Shown here: positions 7,461 to 14,963 of the stretch, in pieces
Position numbering within the stretch: the stretch's first letter is position 1
Layout: every line of letters starts with the position of its first letter
Assembly: GCA_002298075.1 (NCBI GenBank)
Contig: DBLW01000028.1
Span: 1 to 17,210, forward strand
From: Bacteroidales bacterium UBA714
Lineage (GTDB): Bacteria; Bacteroidota; Bacteroidia; Bacteroidales; UBA932
Length of the DNA: 17,210 nt
Direction: 5' to 3'
Notes under the pieces: model-generated
The model's input: only the letters and a program-made list of their open reading frames with translations
What the model was told of the DNA's origin: nothing
Database searches by the model: none
Position numbers and translations under genes: made by a program

Positions 7461-8327
7461 TTATTTGAATTCGGCCCTTATAAATACATTTTCAATACAC
7501 TCGGAAAGTGACTTCATCCCGTCTGCCAGTCCGTTCGTGATGGCTTTTGAAGCCATGAACAAAGCTCCGCTCAGCACACCCTCTGCCTCCGTGTCAAGAT
7601 TCTTTCTGTTTGTCCTGATTGATTCATGAAACTCATGTACGAGCTCTGACAGCTCTTCCTGACAAAGTTCGTATTTGCCTTCAAGAGCTTCCCTGTAAGC
7701 CCGGTTCTTGTCTTTGGATTCAGGAGCATATACGGAAATGATGCGGGCACCGGTCTGCCTGTTTTCCCTGTCATCCAGGAATGAGGCGTATGCTCCTATG
7801 CTCCCAGCCTGCGAAAGACTGTTGTCAAGGAAAATGGCGTCACATTGTGAGGCTATCCAATATGCCGCTGATGCGACAGTGTCTGCGTGTACAATGATCG
7901 GCTTTCCCATCTCCTGGACTTTCCTGATTGCTTCAAGCATAGGGGGAATTGCATTTGACGCACCTCCGGGGCTGTCTATGTCAAGCACGAATCCGACCAC
8001 ATCATCCTTTTTAGCAAAGTCAAGAAGGTCATGGGACAGGTCAAGAGTGCCGACAGTGGCGCATCCCCAATATTTGGTCACTGGACCGTGCATCGGGATT
8101 ACGATTACTTTCTTTGCTGTACCTTGTGTTTCAGCTTCAGTATCGTCATAGTCTCCGTTGTCATTATATGCAAGCGGGACATATGTTTGCATAGGTAGTT
8201 CTGTCGGAGTCCTGGACAGAAAATTCAATGCCTGAGGCAGGAGAGCCTCGGCATCGGAAAGAAGCCAGCGTCCGCGCAATATGTCGAGAGCCAGCTGGGT
8301 GTTATTCTGATATCTCCGTCTTTTCAT
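7461..8327 (-). CDS. S49 family (SppA-like) head maturation peptidase
   Basis: The 288-aa serine peptidase of family S49 is related to SppA/SohB and to phage prohead proteases. The hallmarks are in order. An IPMHGPV strand lies at about 77-83. The DIDSPGGA loop at about 116-123 forms the oxyanion region. Ser153 in VASAAYWIAS is the predicted nucleophile, and GSIGAYASF lies at about 175-183. Lys205 (ESKDKN) sits about 52 residues after the serine, at the spacing known for the Ser-Lys dyad in SppA of Bacillus. There is no signal peptide, unlike cellular SppA, which fits a phage enzyme acting inside the prohead. The gene lies immediately upstream of the capsid gene, its expected substrate, and is cotranscribed with it. 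Confidence 0.88.
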   Translation of the reverse strand: MKRRRYQNNTQLALDILRGRWLLSDAEALLPQALNFLSRTPTELPMQTYVPLAYNDNGDYDDTEAETQGTAKKVIVIPMHGPVTKYWGCATVGTLDLSHDLLDFAKKDDVVGFVLDIDSPGGASNAIPPMLEAIRKVQEMGKPIIVHADTVASAAYWIASQCDAIFLDNSLSQAGSIGAYASFLDDRENRQTGARIISVYAPESKDKNRAYREALEGKYELCQEELSELVHEFHESIRTNRKNLDTEAEGVLSGALFMASKAITNGLADGMKSLSECIENVFIRAEFK

Positions 8328-8382
8328 CTAATCAGTTTTATGCAAAATTATAGATGAAGATTGGCGGAGAAAAGGACAGTGC

Positions 8383-8703
8383 TTAATCGCCTATAGTCTT
8401 ATATTTGCATGAAATCTTTATAAGTGATTCAATTTCCGTCTTGAGATGCACAGGTAAATCCGTTGTGCCGAAGAAAATCCGCCTGCCATCAGCAAAGTCT
8501 ATTATGACAGCAAGGTTTTTGTCAAGTCTTGGAACTCTGTTTCTAAGGCGGCATCCGAACTCTATTGTTCTCAGAACTCCTGACTCGGTATGTTCCTCGG
8601 TTTCCTTATAAGTTCCTGAGGACGGCACCATAGGTAATTTGATTGGGATTTTGTCTGTTGCATTCATGTCAATGATGTATGCGTCCTTTACAATTCTTAT
8701 CAT
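8383..8703 (-). CDS. Hypothetical structural-operon protein, 106 aa
   Basis: The 106-residue protein starts at the ATG at 8703, 3 bases after the stop of the preceding gene, and precedes the protease gene by 55 bases. It looks beta-rich: IRIVKDAYIIDM, a GVLRTIEFGCRLRN strand, and a FADGRRIFFGTTDLPVH segment resembling a beta hairpin with a charged turn. No signal peptide, membrane segment or catalytic motif is visible. The position at the head of the structural operon suggests a head or tail component, or a neck adaptor. I do not recognise the family. Confidence 0.7.
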   Translation of the reverse strand: MIRIVKDAYIIDMNATDKIPIKLPMVPSSGTYKETEEHTESGVLRTIEFGCRLRNRVPRLDKNLAVIIDFADGRRIFFGTTDLPVHLKTEIESLIKISCKYKTIGD

Positions 8704-8706
8704 GCG

Positions 8707-9231
8707 CTACTTTTTTAGATAGTCTATATCCAAGGATTCAAACATATAATACACTTTCCTCAGCAATTTCTTTGAGACGGCTTTCATCTTTGCCTGCTCG
8801 GACCTGTAAATTCTTTTGTGCAGCGCATCATATGGATCGCAACCTGCGAGTTCACGGCTGGCTATGAAGGCCTCAATAATATCCTTCTTGCTGAAGCCTT
8901 TTCCCTCTGCTTTCAGATAGAATGCTTTGAGGTCAATGTCAAAAATGGCCATCAGACCGTAATTCAGCCGTTTCATGTCACCCTCTGAGTAGTAGATGAA
9001 TTTGTTGGAAAGGTTCTGAGTAGCATCATTCATCGGAAGTTTCAGCTCCAGTACATAATCTCCATCCGGTATTTTTACTGGTCTTTCAGATTCGCGTACA
9101 TGCGAAATCAGCAGTGCACCAAAGTCATGCGCACTTTTTACCATGCATGCATCATCATTCTCAGCAGGAGGAAAGAGGTACCGGAGATAATCTGTAAGCA
9201 TGGCGTTTTCCGCCTTGAAAAATACCGTCAT
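8707..9231 (-). CDS. Hypothetical protein at start of the structural operon, 174 aa
   Basis: This is the first gene of the minus-strand structural operon. It starts at the ATG at 9231 or, less likely, at the in-frame ATG at 9201 (MLTDYLRYLF). It is alpha/beta, with VLELKLPMND and a helical C-terminal half. That half includes KKDIIEAFIASRELAGCD and YDALHKRIYRSEQAKMKAV, and ends LRKVYYMFESLDIDYLKK. The basic, helical C-terminal 70 residues could bind DNA, but no clear helix-turn-helix is visible. It sits directly downstream of the CTACA/TGTAG repeat array, so it could be a regulator reading that array or simply the first gene controlled by it. There is no recognisable family. Confidence 0.7.
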   Translation of the reverse strand: MTVFFKAENAMLTDYLRYLFPPAENDDACMVKSAHDFGALLISHVRESERPVKIPDGDYVLELKLPMNDATQNLSNKFIYYSEGDMKRLNYGLMAIFDIDLKAFYLKAEGKGFSKKDIIEAFIASRELAGCDPYDALHKRIYRSEQAKMKAVSKKLLRKVYYMFESLDIDYLKK

Positions 9232-9268
9232 TTTCCCAAATTTAAAATAACCACCTATGTTTTCTATA

Positions 9269-9492
9269 CTACAACAAACTACAAAACTACATCTATGGTT
9301 TTCAGATATTTAGCTGTTTTGAAAAAGCTACATTCTGTAGTTTTGTAGTTTTTCAGTTTCTTATAGTCGGAAAAGTGTAGTTTTCCAACTACAAAAAAAC
9401 TACACTTTTCTACATAAAACTACATACTCTAAAATCTCATTCTATTTATAATCAATAATATATGAAAATGTAGTTCAATGTAGTTCTTGTAG
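9269..9492. repeat. CTACA/TGTAG iteron-like array with 15-bp inverted repeat
   Basis: Eight CTACA copies (starts 9269, 9279, 9287, 9328, 9389, 9400, 9410, 9420) and six TGTAG copies (starts 9336, 9344, 9376, 9469, 9479, 9488) fall in about 225 bases. Most neighbours are 8-11 bases apart. AATGTAGTTC is tandemly repeated at 9467-9476 and 9477-9486, followed by a near copy. A perfect 15-bp inverted repeat, GAAAAGTGTAGTTTT at 9370-9384 and its complement at 9396-9410, is centred in the array with an 11-base gap. One-turn spacing puts the copies on one face of the helix, as in origin iterons, regulator sites or packaging sites. The array spans most of the non-coding stretch upstream of the structural operon. 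One unit contains TAGTTTTG (9289-9282, minus), a -7 promoter match. Confidence 0.85.
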
Positions 9493-9664
9493 TTTACATT
9501 TTGCCTCAAAATTTTCAAAATGCATGCTCAAAGATACGATTTTATTTCAATAAAAGCTTCAAGTAATGCTATTTATTTTAGTTTTAATCAGTTTGTTGTT
9601 GTGTGAATTACTGTGTTTTAGCTGTAGAACCTTACACTTTTTGTGGAACATTGTTTTGGTGCAC
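9493..9664. other. Non-coding AT-rich stretch between array and terminator
   Basis: About 170 bases of AT-rich sequence follow the repeat array. They contain one more TGTAG (about 9623) and no convincing gene. A plus-strand frame from 9566 runs on into the toxin-like gene and is a shadow. With 9232-9268, this is the remainder of the roughly 470-base gene-free interval. Confidence 0.6.
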
Positions 9665-9688
9665 AAAAAAGCAGCCCCGAAGGGCTGC
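9665..9688 (-). terminator. Rho-independent terminator with UUCG loop
   Basis: A perfect 7-bp stem, GCAGCCC at 9671-9677 with GGGCTGC at 9682-9688, closes a tetraloop that is UUCG on the minus strand. Six U residues follow (plus-strand A tract, 9665-9670). It lies 12 bases past the toxin-like gene and separates that cassette from the repeat array and structural operon. Confidence 0.92.
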
Positions 9689-9699
9689 CGCAATGTCTT

Positions 9700-10146
9700 T
9701 TATTTAATGTTGAATCTTTTAAGATCGTTTGGAAGATTACCTGGGGAAGCCTTGGCAAGTTCCGCTATCTTTTTCATGTCGTCTTCATTTATTATCCCTA
9801 TATATGAAGCATCAGATAAAATGCGTTTGCGTTCAATCGTCTTTATTTTGTAGCAGTCAACAAAGCGGTACTGCCCATCAAGAAATTCGTAAATGTCAGG
9901 ATAAATGCAATGCTGATAAGGGGCAATTATATGGGCAAGATTGGAGTTTATATTAGTGTTTATTAAAAGAACGCCGACAATGTATGAACTTTCATCTTCT
10001 CCGAGAATGACAAAATATTTGTCTCTGGAGGAATCCTCTGCTTTTTTGGGCTTCACACCGTCAGATTTGTACAACGTGGTCTTGAATACACTTCCGGCAG
10101 TAACGGATATCGATTTCAATTTATTCGAGAAGTCGCCGAGTTCCAT
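9700..10146 (-). CDS. PemK/MazF-like toxin candidate, partner of a Panacea protein
   Basis: From the ATG at 10146 (MELGDFSNKLKS...) the protein is 148 aa; an alternative ATG at 10167 adds seven residues and has a GAGGGAG site upstream. I chose 10146 because it overlaps the upstream stop as TAATG. The pattern fits the PemK/MazF barrel: an N-terminal GSVFKTTLYKSDG, a KYFVILGEDES strand, VGVLLINTNIN, then RFVDCYKIKTIE and a helical end with IGIINEDDMKKIAELAK. MazF-family toxins are mRNA endonucleases that stop growth. The usual conserved arginine and threonine positions are not obvious, so this may be a divergent relative or a different barrel fold. The gene is cotranscribed with and overlaps the Panacea gene and ends just before a strong terminator. 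The toxin role is inferred from the pair. Confidence 0.62.
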   Translation of the reverse strand: MELGDFSNKLKSISVTAGSVFKTTLYKSDGVKPKKAEDSSRDKYFVILGEDESSYIVGVLLINTNINSNLAHIIAPYQHCIYPDIYEFLDGQYRFVDCYKIKTIERKRILSDASYIGIINEDDMKKIAELAKASPGNLPNDLKRFNIK

Positions 10147-10709
10147 TATCCAAAAATTTCGTCCCATTCAAGAGACTCCCTCAAATAATTAACTACATCT
10201 TCCGTCGCTCCACCCTCTCTTGCTATATTGAGGTCGTCCATGAACCTCAGTGAACCATCATTAAAGACTCTGGTCCATTCTGCGCCATGAGTGTCTCTCA
10301 TTATTTGACCAAAATCCATTTCCGACACTTTTGCAATAGATTCATTCAGACACTCAATGGCTGATTTTGACAAGAAATTAAGATCGGGCTCTTCTTTGGC
10401 AATAAATGATTCGTCGCTAAATCCAATGGCGTCTGCCACGGAATCAATATTATCCTTCTTGCAAAATCTTCTTATTTCGCTTTCTCCACGGGAAATTCTC
10501 AAAATATTGTATATCGTAGAAGGAACAGGGCCAAATGGCAAAGCTGCGATCTTGTCGTTAAAAATCGGTGATGCCCATTTAGCAAAATGAATCTGTTGAG
10601 CATAATAAGCGGTCTTGACAATGCTATAGACATCACGTCTGTTGGCATTGCTATTCTGTATTATGTACAACAGAACCGCTTTCATTGTCTGGACTTCTTG
10701 TGGCTTCAT
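10146..10709 (-). CDS. Panacea (DUF4065) domain protein, probable antitoxin
   Basis: From the ATG at 10709 (MKPQEVQTMKAVLLYIIQ...) the protein is 187 aa. A second ATG at 10685 is possible; the frame extends to 10820, but that upstream part overlaps the promoter. Near the N-terminus are RRDVYSIVKTAYYAQQIHF and WASPIFNDKIAALPFGPVPSTIY, the hallmark Panacea/SocA pattern with the GPV motif. The C-terminal part has LSKSAIECLNESI and TSHW-like RDTHGAEW. Panacea proteins serve as antitoxins to many unrelated toxins, neutralising them by direct binding. The last base of its TAA stop is the first base of the toxin-like ATG at 10146. The promoter and perfect inverted repeat just upstream suggest autoregulation. 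Confidence 0.82.
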   Translation of the reverse strand: MKPQEVQTMKAVLLYIIQNSNANRRDVYSIVKTAYYAQQIHFAKWASPIFNDKIAALPFGPVPSTIYNILRISRGESEIRRFCKKDNIDSVADAIGFSDESFIAKEEPDLNFLSKSAIECLNESIAKVSEMDFGQIMRDTHGAEWTRVFNDGSLRFMDDLNIAREGGATEDVVNYLRESLEWDEIFG

Positions 10710-10726
10710 AGTTCTTGATTTCACTG

Positions 10727-10776
10727 CAAAAATAATAATAAAAATTATTTTACAATATTTTTGCCATATATTGTAA
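10727..10776 (-). promoter_or_regulatory. Promoter with overlapping inverted-repeat operator for the Panacea cassette
   Basis: On the minus strand TATTTTTG (10734-10727) matches the Bacteroides -7 consensus. A TTG 18 bases upstream (10755-10753) serves as a -33 element. That TTG lies in a perfect inverted repeat, TTACAATAT (10750-10758) and ATATTGTAA (10768-10776), with a 9-base gap. The predicted start of transcription lies only about ten bases before the ATG at 10709. Overlap of operator and -33 suggests repression by the antitoxin or the complex. Confidence 0.65.
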
Positions 10777-10827
10777 TGTCTCTGCTTGTCAGCAAGATAG
10801 AATTTACATTGTAGAAACATCGCATAA

Positions 10828-11172
10828 CTATTGCATAATTTTATGTGATTTAGATATCTGCAAGGTCATGCCGGAATCACACCAGGCTTGCCACTCTTCC
10901 TCGTCAAAAGGGATGCGTCTGAGCAGATGCATAGAGTCATGAAACGAAATATTGACTAGTCCGGCGCAATGCATGTGGCAGATCATGCCAATAAGCACGG
11001 GTATATTGTTGTCAGGAATTCCATGAAGATAATTCACCCACACCATCAGTGGAAGGCTATTGATCCATGCGACATAGTTGTTCTGCTCTTTTGTGATGAA
11101 AGTGGCGTACCTGTAGCGGAACTCATAAAGCTGCCGCTCCGTGCGGAGCAGGTATTTCTCATACTTATTCAT
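10828..11172 (-). CDS. Hypothetical early-operon protein, 114 aa
   Basis: From the ATG at 11172 (MNKYEKYLLRTERQLYEF...) the protein is 114 aa. A start at 11184 would add four residues. The ATG overlaps the primase-helicase stop as ATGAATAA, the same 8-base overlap seen at 4624, so translation is probably coupled. The N-terminal half is basic and aromatic (YEFRYRYATFITKEQNNY). The central region (WVNYLHGIPDN) and the hydrophobic IPVLIGMICHMHCAGLV are not long enough to be a clear membrane helix. The end carries an acidic FDEEEWQAWCDSG segment. Its role is probably replication-associated by position; I do not recognise it. A 12-base sequence at its 3' end recurs in the switch region. Confidence 0.65.
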   Translation of the reverse strand: MNKYEKYLLRTERQLYEFRYRYATFITKEQNNYVAWINSLPLMVWVNYLHGIPDNNIPVLIGMICHMHCAGLVNISFHDSMHLLRRIPFDEEEWQAWCDSGMTLQISKSHKIMQ

Positions 11173-14100
11173 CTTCCTGCACATCTGAAAATATTGAAGG
11201 TGGTGCCTGAACGATTATAGATTTCTCTTCCTCTTCGACATCATCATGGAATCCATTCTCTACATCAAGGCTTATGTCATAGTTCTGCAGCAGCATGTCA
11301 TAGTCGAAAATCATGGCTGTATTGACAGTACTGCTTCCTGAATCCGGATTGCCTGGGGCATAGCCGGCCTGATTCTCAATTTTACGGAAGCGCATAGACA
11401 AAGCCGTACCGCAGAATTCTGGAGAATTGGCAAGGTAATATCTGAGACTGTCTTTTGGTATGATCTTTCCTCCTGATTCTTTACCTTCCTTGGAATACAG
11501 TTGTGCAATACGTTTGAAGTTGATGAAGAGGTATCTCTTTGATGGGCTGAGCTCCACAGGAGTTGTGGACTCTTTTATCTTTACCGGTTTTGCAGGACCT
11601 GGTTTGATATGATAATCCACCTTTATCCAAATTCTGCTTGATGCGGCAAGGATATCGACAGTCTCCCAGAATCCTGAAAGCTCGTTGTTTTCTTTGGTCT
11701 TGGCGTTTTGCTCGACACACATTGAAGCCGAGATGTCCAGGAGTTCACCATAAGTGAAAGGAAGCCCGGAATGTCTTTCCACACTCTTGAATGCGGCAAG
11801 CAGTGTCGCCCAGTTCTTCAGTGTCCTGTCCTCTACATTGTATTTGCGGACTCGGTCATTCAAATCGGCGACCGCCTCATCCCAGGAAAGCCTGAAATTG
11901 CCTTGGAAAATATTCCTCAGCTGGATAAGCTGTCCGGTCAGATGAGTGAGTCCGCGTCTCTCTATCAGCTTCAGAGCCTCGTAGTTCCTTTTCTCCTGGT
12001 CGGAAAAGACTGTCTTATTGAATGTCAGGAAAACAAGACGGTTGAACAATGCGATATCGGCTGTTGGCATCTCTTGGCCGCTCATCACCACTCCGCAGTC
12101 CACAGCAGTAGTCTCCCTTTTCTTGTCATTGTCCATATTCATCCTGGAACGGCCGGCACCGTCCCATAATCCCTTCAGAAATTCCCTCCTCTCCAGATCA
12201 AGATCATTCTTGTACTCGTCGAGATGCACAATAGCATTTGACACCTCTGCCACTGCTTCCGCAAGTGCAGCTTTGGTGGTATTGTTGATATTCGGTGCCT
12301 GATTGTTCGGAATGAAGAATGATGTAAGCGAATGCCCCAGTTCTGATTTACCTGTACCTTTGGGTCCAAAGAGATTCAAAATAGGGAAACTGGTAGTTGT
12401 CCCTACCACGATATCCTTGAACAGGGACGCAATCAGAAAGCACAGGGCAATCTTGGCGTTATCCCCGAACACTGTTATAAGCTGTTCTGCATAATCTTTC
12501 ATCGTAATGTTGTTTGTCACGACATACACAAATTTTCTCTGGTGCTGGTAACCATATATGTTGTCTTTCGTGTCAAGGGAGCATCCTGGCAAATAGAACT
12601 TCTGTCCTTTGATGTCTATTATCCCGAACTTGTCTGCGGCCACAAATGTCCCGTCGTCGAATCCTCCGTTTCCCCAGGCATAGAAGCCCCATTGCTTCTG
12701 CCATCCGAGCTGCTTGATTTCATCAGCAGACGGCATGTCATCATAAAGGTACTTCTTCAATAGTGTCATCTCCTCCTGTTTGGCCTCCCAAACGAAATTA
12801 CCGGCACTTTCTGTCCTGGTCTTGAAATCTGTGAATGACACGAGTTCCGACTGATTGAACTTTATGACCGACTCCTGTCCCTTGCTGTTCCTGATTAGGA
12901 AGATCCTCTTTGCATTACGCTCATCCCTGATATGAAGAATCGGCTTGAACACGAAATTGCTCCAGCGTTTGTCCCCAGATTTGGCTCCAGCGCCGTAATA
13001 GCAGCTGTTCTTCTCGTAGAACCCATATTCAGCCAGCATATTGCCGGCCTTTTCGTTCTTGTCAAGCTTCCTGTTCCTCTCATTTGACGCCTTGACATAC
13101 TCCGACCTCCATAGTCCACCGTTCTTGAACTCATTTTTGAAAAGTTCCAGATACATTTCCACTGCGTTCTGGTCTGTGCAGCATGCAAGGATTTGCGAAA
13201 TCTCCACGATGACGGCAGATATTTCCGTCTGAGAACTCTTGCCGGACATCTTCCGCCTCGTAATCCATGGGATATAGTCGAACGTGCAGCGTTCCAGGCA
13301 TTCGTCCCAGTCTTTGGAGTGCATCATAAAATACTCATCAGGATCCTTGCCGGCAGGAAGTTCCATCACCCTCACGGCAAATCCTGCTTCTGTAAACCGT
13401 CTTCCGTTTTTCTCGACAGCAGATATGCCGGCATTGTCAGTGTCTCCGCAAATGATGATTTTCTTTGCCTTTTTCCTCTTCAGAATTTCTATCTGCTCGT
13501 CAGTCAGGGATGTCCCCATCGGAGCCACTGCATACTCCTGGCCTATCTGATGCAGCCTTATTACATCCGGATTGCCTTCACAGAGTATAGCTGTCTCCAG
13601 TGTTGCAATTTTCCGTTGTGCCTGGAACAGGCCAAACAGAGTTTCTTTTTTATGGAACAGGGGAGTCTCGCTTGTATTCAGGTATTTTGCCACACCGTCT
13701 TTTGTTCCGATGTATCTTCCTGTGAATCCTGTTACATATCCGGTGCTGCTGAATGTTGGGAAGATTACTCTTTGCCTGAAAGTGTCATATAGCTCTCCTG
13801 AATCTTCATTACGTTTGATTACTCCGGCTTCAAGGAGCAGTCTGTCATCCTTCCATCCGATTTTCCTCAGATGCTTGAGCAGAGCATTCCCATCCGGGGC
13901 ATATCCTATTCCAAATTCTGCAACAGTCTTTTCTCTCCATCCGCGTCTGGAAATATAATCCTTGGATGCCGGGAGGTTGACCATGGACATAAAGAACTCG
14001 TGTGCGGCCTTGTTGATATTGATAAGCTGCTCCTTCTTGAAATGCGCTTCCCGTTCCTCAGGGGTCATCTCCCTCTTCTCGTACCTTATGCCGTTCTTTT

Positions 14101-14365
14101 CTGCCAGGTATTCCAAAGCTTCAGGATAGGTGTATCCTTTGGATTCCCGGATAAAGGTTATCGCATTTCCTCCTTTTCCGCAACCGAAACAATGATATAG
14201 GTTCTTGGTTGCTGATACACTGAAGGAAGGAGTCTTCTCGCTATGGAATGGACAACAGCATACGTAATTGCCGCCACTGCTCTTTTTCAACTCAAGCCCC
14301 TCCGCCTCAAGCACGGACACAAGATCCAGTTCCAGAATCTGATTCACTACATTCTCCGGTATCAT
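11165..14365 (-). CDS. Fused primase-helicase (DnaG-type zinc finger, TOPRIM, AAA+/SF3-like helicase)
   Basis: The 1066-aa replication protein would make RNA primers and unwind DNA at the phage fork. Residues 38-62 form a CHC2 zinc finger (C38, H41, C59, C62; CPFH...CFGCG). The DnaG-like catalytic core runs from about 195 (FRQRVIFPTFSSTGYVTGF). The TOPRIM motifs are LCEGNPDV (E263) and GDTDNAG (D308, D310), with GKDPDEYF at 339-346. A long linker and beta-rich region at about 450-620 precedes the motor. The Walker A GPKGTGKS is at 667-674 and the Walker B IVHLDEY at 712-718, with a sensor-like VVMSGQEMPTAD at about 759-770. All key residues are intact. The gene heads the replication block and overlaps the next gene. 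The motor is not DnaB-like. No DnaA or initiator is seen next to it. Confidence 0.92.
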   Translation of the reverse strand: MIPENVVNQILELDLVSVLEAEGLELKKSSGGNYVCCCPFHSEKTPSFSVSATKNLYHCFGCGKGGNAITFIRESKGYTYPEALEYLAEKNGIRYEKREMTPEEREAHFKKEQLININKAAHEFFMSMVNLPASKDYISRRGWREKTVAEFGIGYAPDGNALLKHLRKIGWKDDRLLLEAGVIKRNEDSGELYDTFRQRVIFPTFSSTGYVTGFTGRYIGTKDGVAKYLNTSETPLFHKKETLFGLFQAQRKIATLETAILCEGNPDVIRLHQIGQEYAVAPMGTSLTDEQIEILKRKKAKKIIICGDTDNAGISAVEKNGRRFTEAGFAVRVMELPAGKDPDEYFMMHSKDWDECLERCTFDYIPWITRRKMSGKSSQTEISAVIVEISQILACCTDQNAVEMYLELFKNEFKNGGLWRSEYVKASNERNRKLDKNEKAGNMLAEYGFYEKNSCYYGAGAKSGDKRWSNFVFKPILHIRDERNAKRIFLIRNSKGQESVIKFNQSELVSFTDFKTRTESAGNFVWEAKQEEMTLLKKYLYDDMPSADEIKQLGWQKQWGFYAWGNGGFDDGTFVAADKFGIIDIKGQKFYLPGCSLDTKDNIYGYQHQRKFVYVVTNNITMKDYAEQLITVFGDNAKIALCFLIASLFKDIVVGTTTSFPILNLFGPKGTGKSELGHSLTSFFIPNNQAPNINNTTKAALAEAVAEVSNAIVHLDEYKNDLDLERREFLKGLWDGAGRSRMNMDNDKKRETTAVDCGVVMSGQEMPTADIALFNRLVFLTFNKTVFSDQEKRNYEALKLIERRGLTHLTGQLIQLRNIFQGNFRLSWDEAVADLNDRVRKYNVEDRTLKNWATLLAAFKSVERHSGLPFTYGELLDISASMCVEQNAKTKENNELSGFWETVDILAASSRIWIKVDYHIKPGPAKPVKIKESTTPVELSPSKRYLFINFKRIAQLYSKEGKESGGKIIPKDSLRYYLANSPEFCGTALSMRFRKIENQAGYAPGNPDSGSSTVNTAMIFDYDMLLQNYDISLDVENGFHDDVEEEEKSIIVQAPPSIFSDVQEDE

Positions 14366-14475
14366 TTTACCCCTCCCAAAAAGATTATTATTTTATTTTG
14401 ACATGTTACTTATCACTGATAGACTGCACAGCAGCCATCTTTTGCCTGCCATTAACGAAAGAACATCCTGTAGTT

Positions 14476-14694
14476 CTATGATTTTTCATCCTCCAGGAGC
14501 AAGTCATTTATCTTGTCGATGAGCCTGTCAAGATCTTCGATTGCGTCTTCCAATTCAGACATCTGATGGAAGAGGTTCGCGTCATCACTGCAGGACTTCC
14601 TTATCTCAAGCTCCTTGTATTGTTCTTCAAGTATTTTCTGATAGCTGTTCAGAACTGTCTGTATCTGCAGCAACTCTTTTCGTTTCAAGTTCAT
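14476..14694 (-). CDS. Small coiled-coil protein, 72 aa
   Basis: The 72-residue protein is almost entirely charged and helical (LLQIQTVLNSYQKILEEQYKELEIR...). A heptad-like second half (MSELEDAIEDLDRLIDKIN) ends in LLLEDEKS. It should form a coiled-coil dimer. It has no signal peptide or catalytic residues. It lies 15 bases after the helix-turn-helix gene and about 110 bases before the primase-helicase, so it is in the early operon. Small acidic coiled-coil proteins of this type in phages are often host-interaction or regulatory factors, but nothing in this sequence decides. The interval 14366-14475 contains no gene. Confidence 0.65.
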   Translation of the reverse strand: MNLKRKELLQIQTVLNSYQKILEEQYKELEIRKSCSDDANLFHQMSELEDAIEDLDRLIDKINDLLLEDEKS

Positions 14695-14709
14695 AATGGC
14701 AGAGTCTCT

Positions 14710-14934
14710 TTACTTTTTGTTCGGAAAAAGTTCTGTGACCGGAATTTTCTCGCCGGTCACCTTTCCCAGCACGTTGCTGACCAGATCCTGGTATAGCGGA
14801 AGCGGGTTGCGACGTCCCTGCATCCAGATATACACTGTAGAAATTGAGACGCCTCCTTTCAGTACCACATCAGCCAGAACTTGCTTCCTTTTCTCTTCCG
14901 GAAGTCCGGACCATACATGTTTAATCGTTCTCAT
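14710..14934 (-). CDS. Small helix-turn-helix DNA-binding protein, 74 aa
   Basis: From the ATG at 14934 (MRTIKHVWSGLPEEKRKQV...) the protein is 74 aa. A start at 14961 would add nine residues and lies 2 bases from the upstream stop; either is possible. The pattern DVVLKGGVSISTVYIWMQGRR is a helix-turn-helix in which the recognition helix carries TVYIWMQGRRNP, followed by PLYQDLVSNVLGKVTG. It resembles short XRE/Cro-like or Bacteroidetes-phage DNA-binding proteins. It is the second gene of the minus-strand early operon, opposite a plus-strand repressor candidate at 15603. That makes it a plausible Cro-like antagonist of the lysogenic switch. Confidence 0.72.
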   Translation of the reverse strand: MRTIKHVWSGLPEEKRKQVLADVVLKGGVSISTVYIWMQGRRNPLPLYQDLVSNVLGKVTGEKIPVTELFPNKK

Positions 14935-14963
14935 ACTTATTAAGTTATATAAAGATTTCATTG

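Noticed and set aside
9232..9664. CRISPR array
   Set aside because: The repeats are 5-10 bases long with no unique spacers of constant size, so they are iteron-like and not CRISPR repeats. No cas gene is present.
9566..9853. 95-aa plus-strand frame with a hydrophobic N-terminus
   Set aside because: It reads through the terminator stem and into the toxin-like gene antisense. Its apparent membrane segment is a product of AT-rich sequence.
13193..13792. 199-aa plus-strand frame
   Set aside because: It is a shadow of the primase-helicase gene, whose conserved TOPRIM motifs fix the minus strand as coding.
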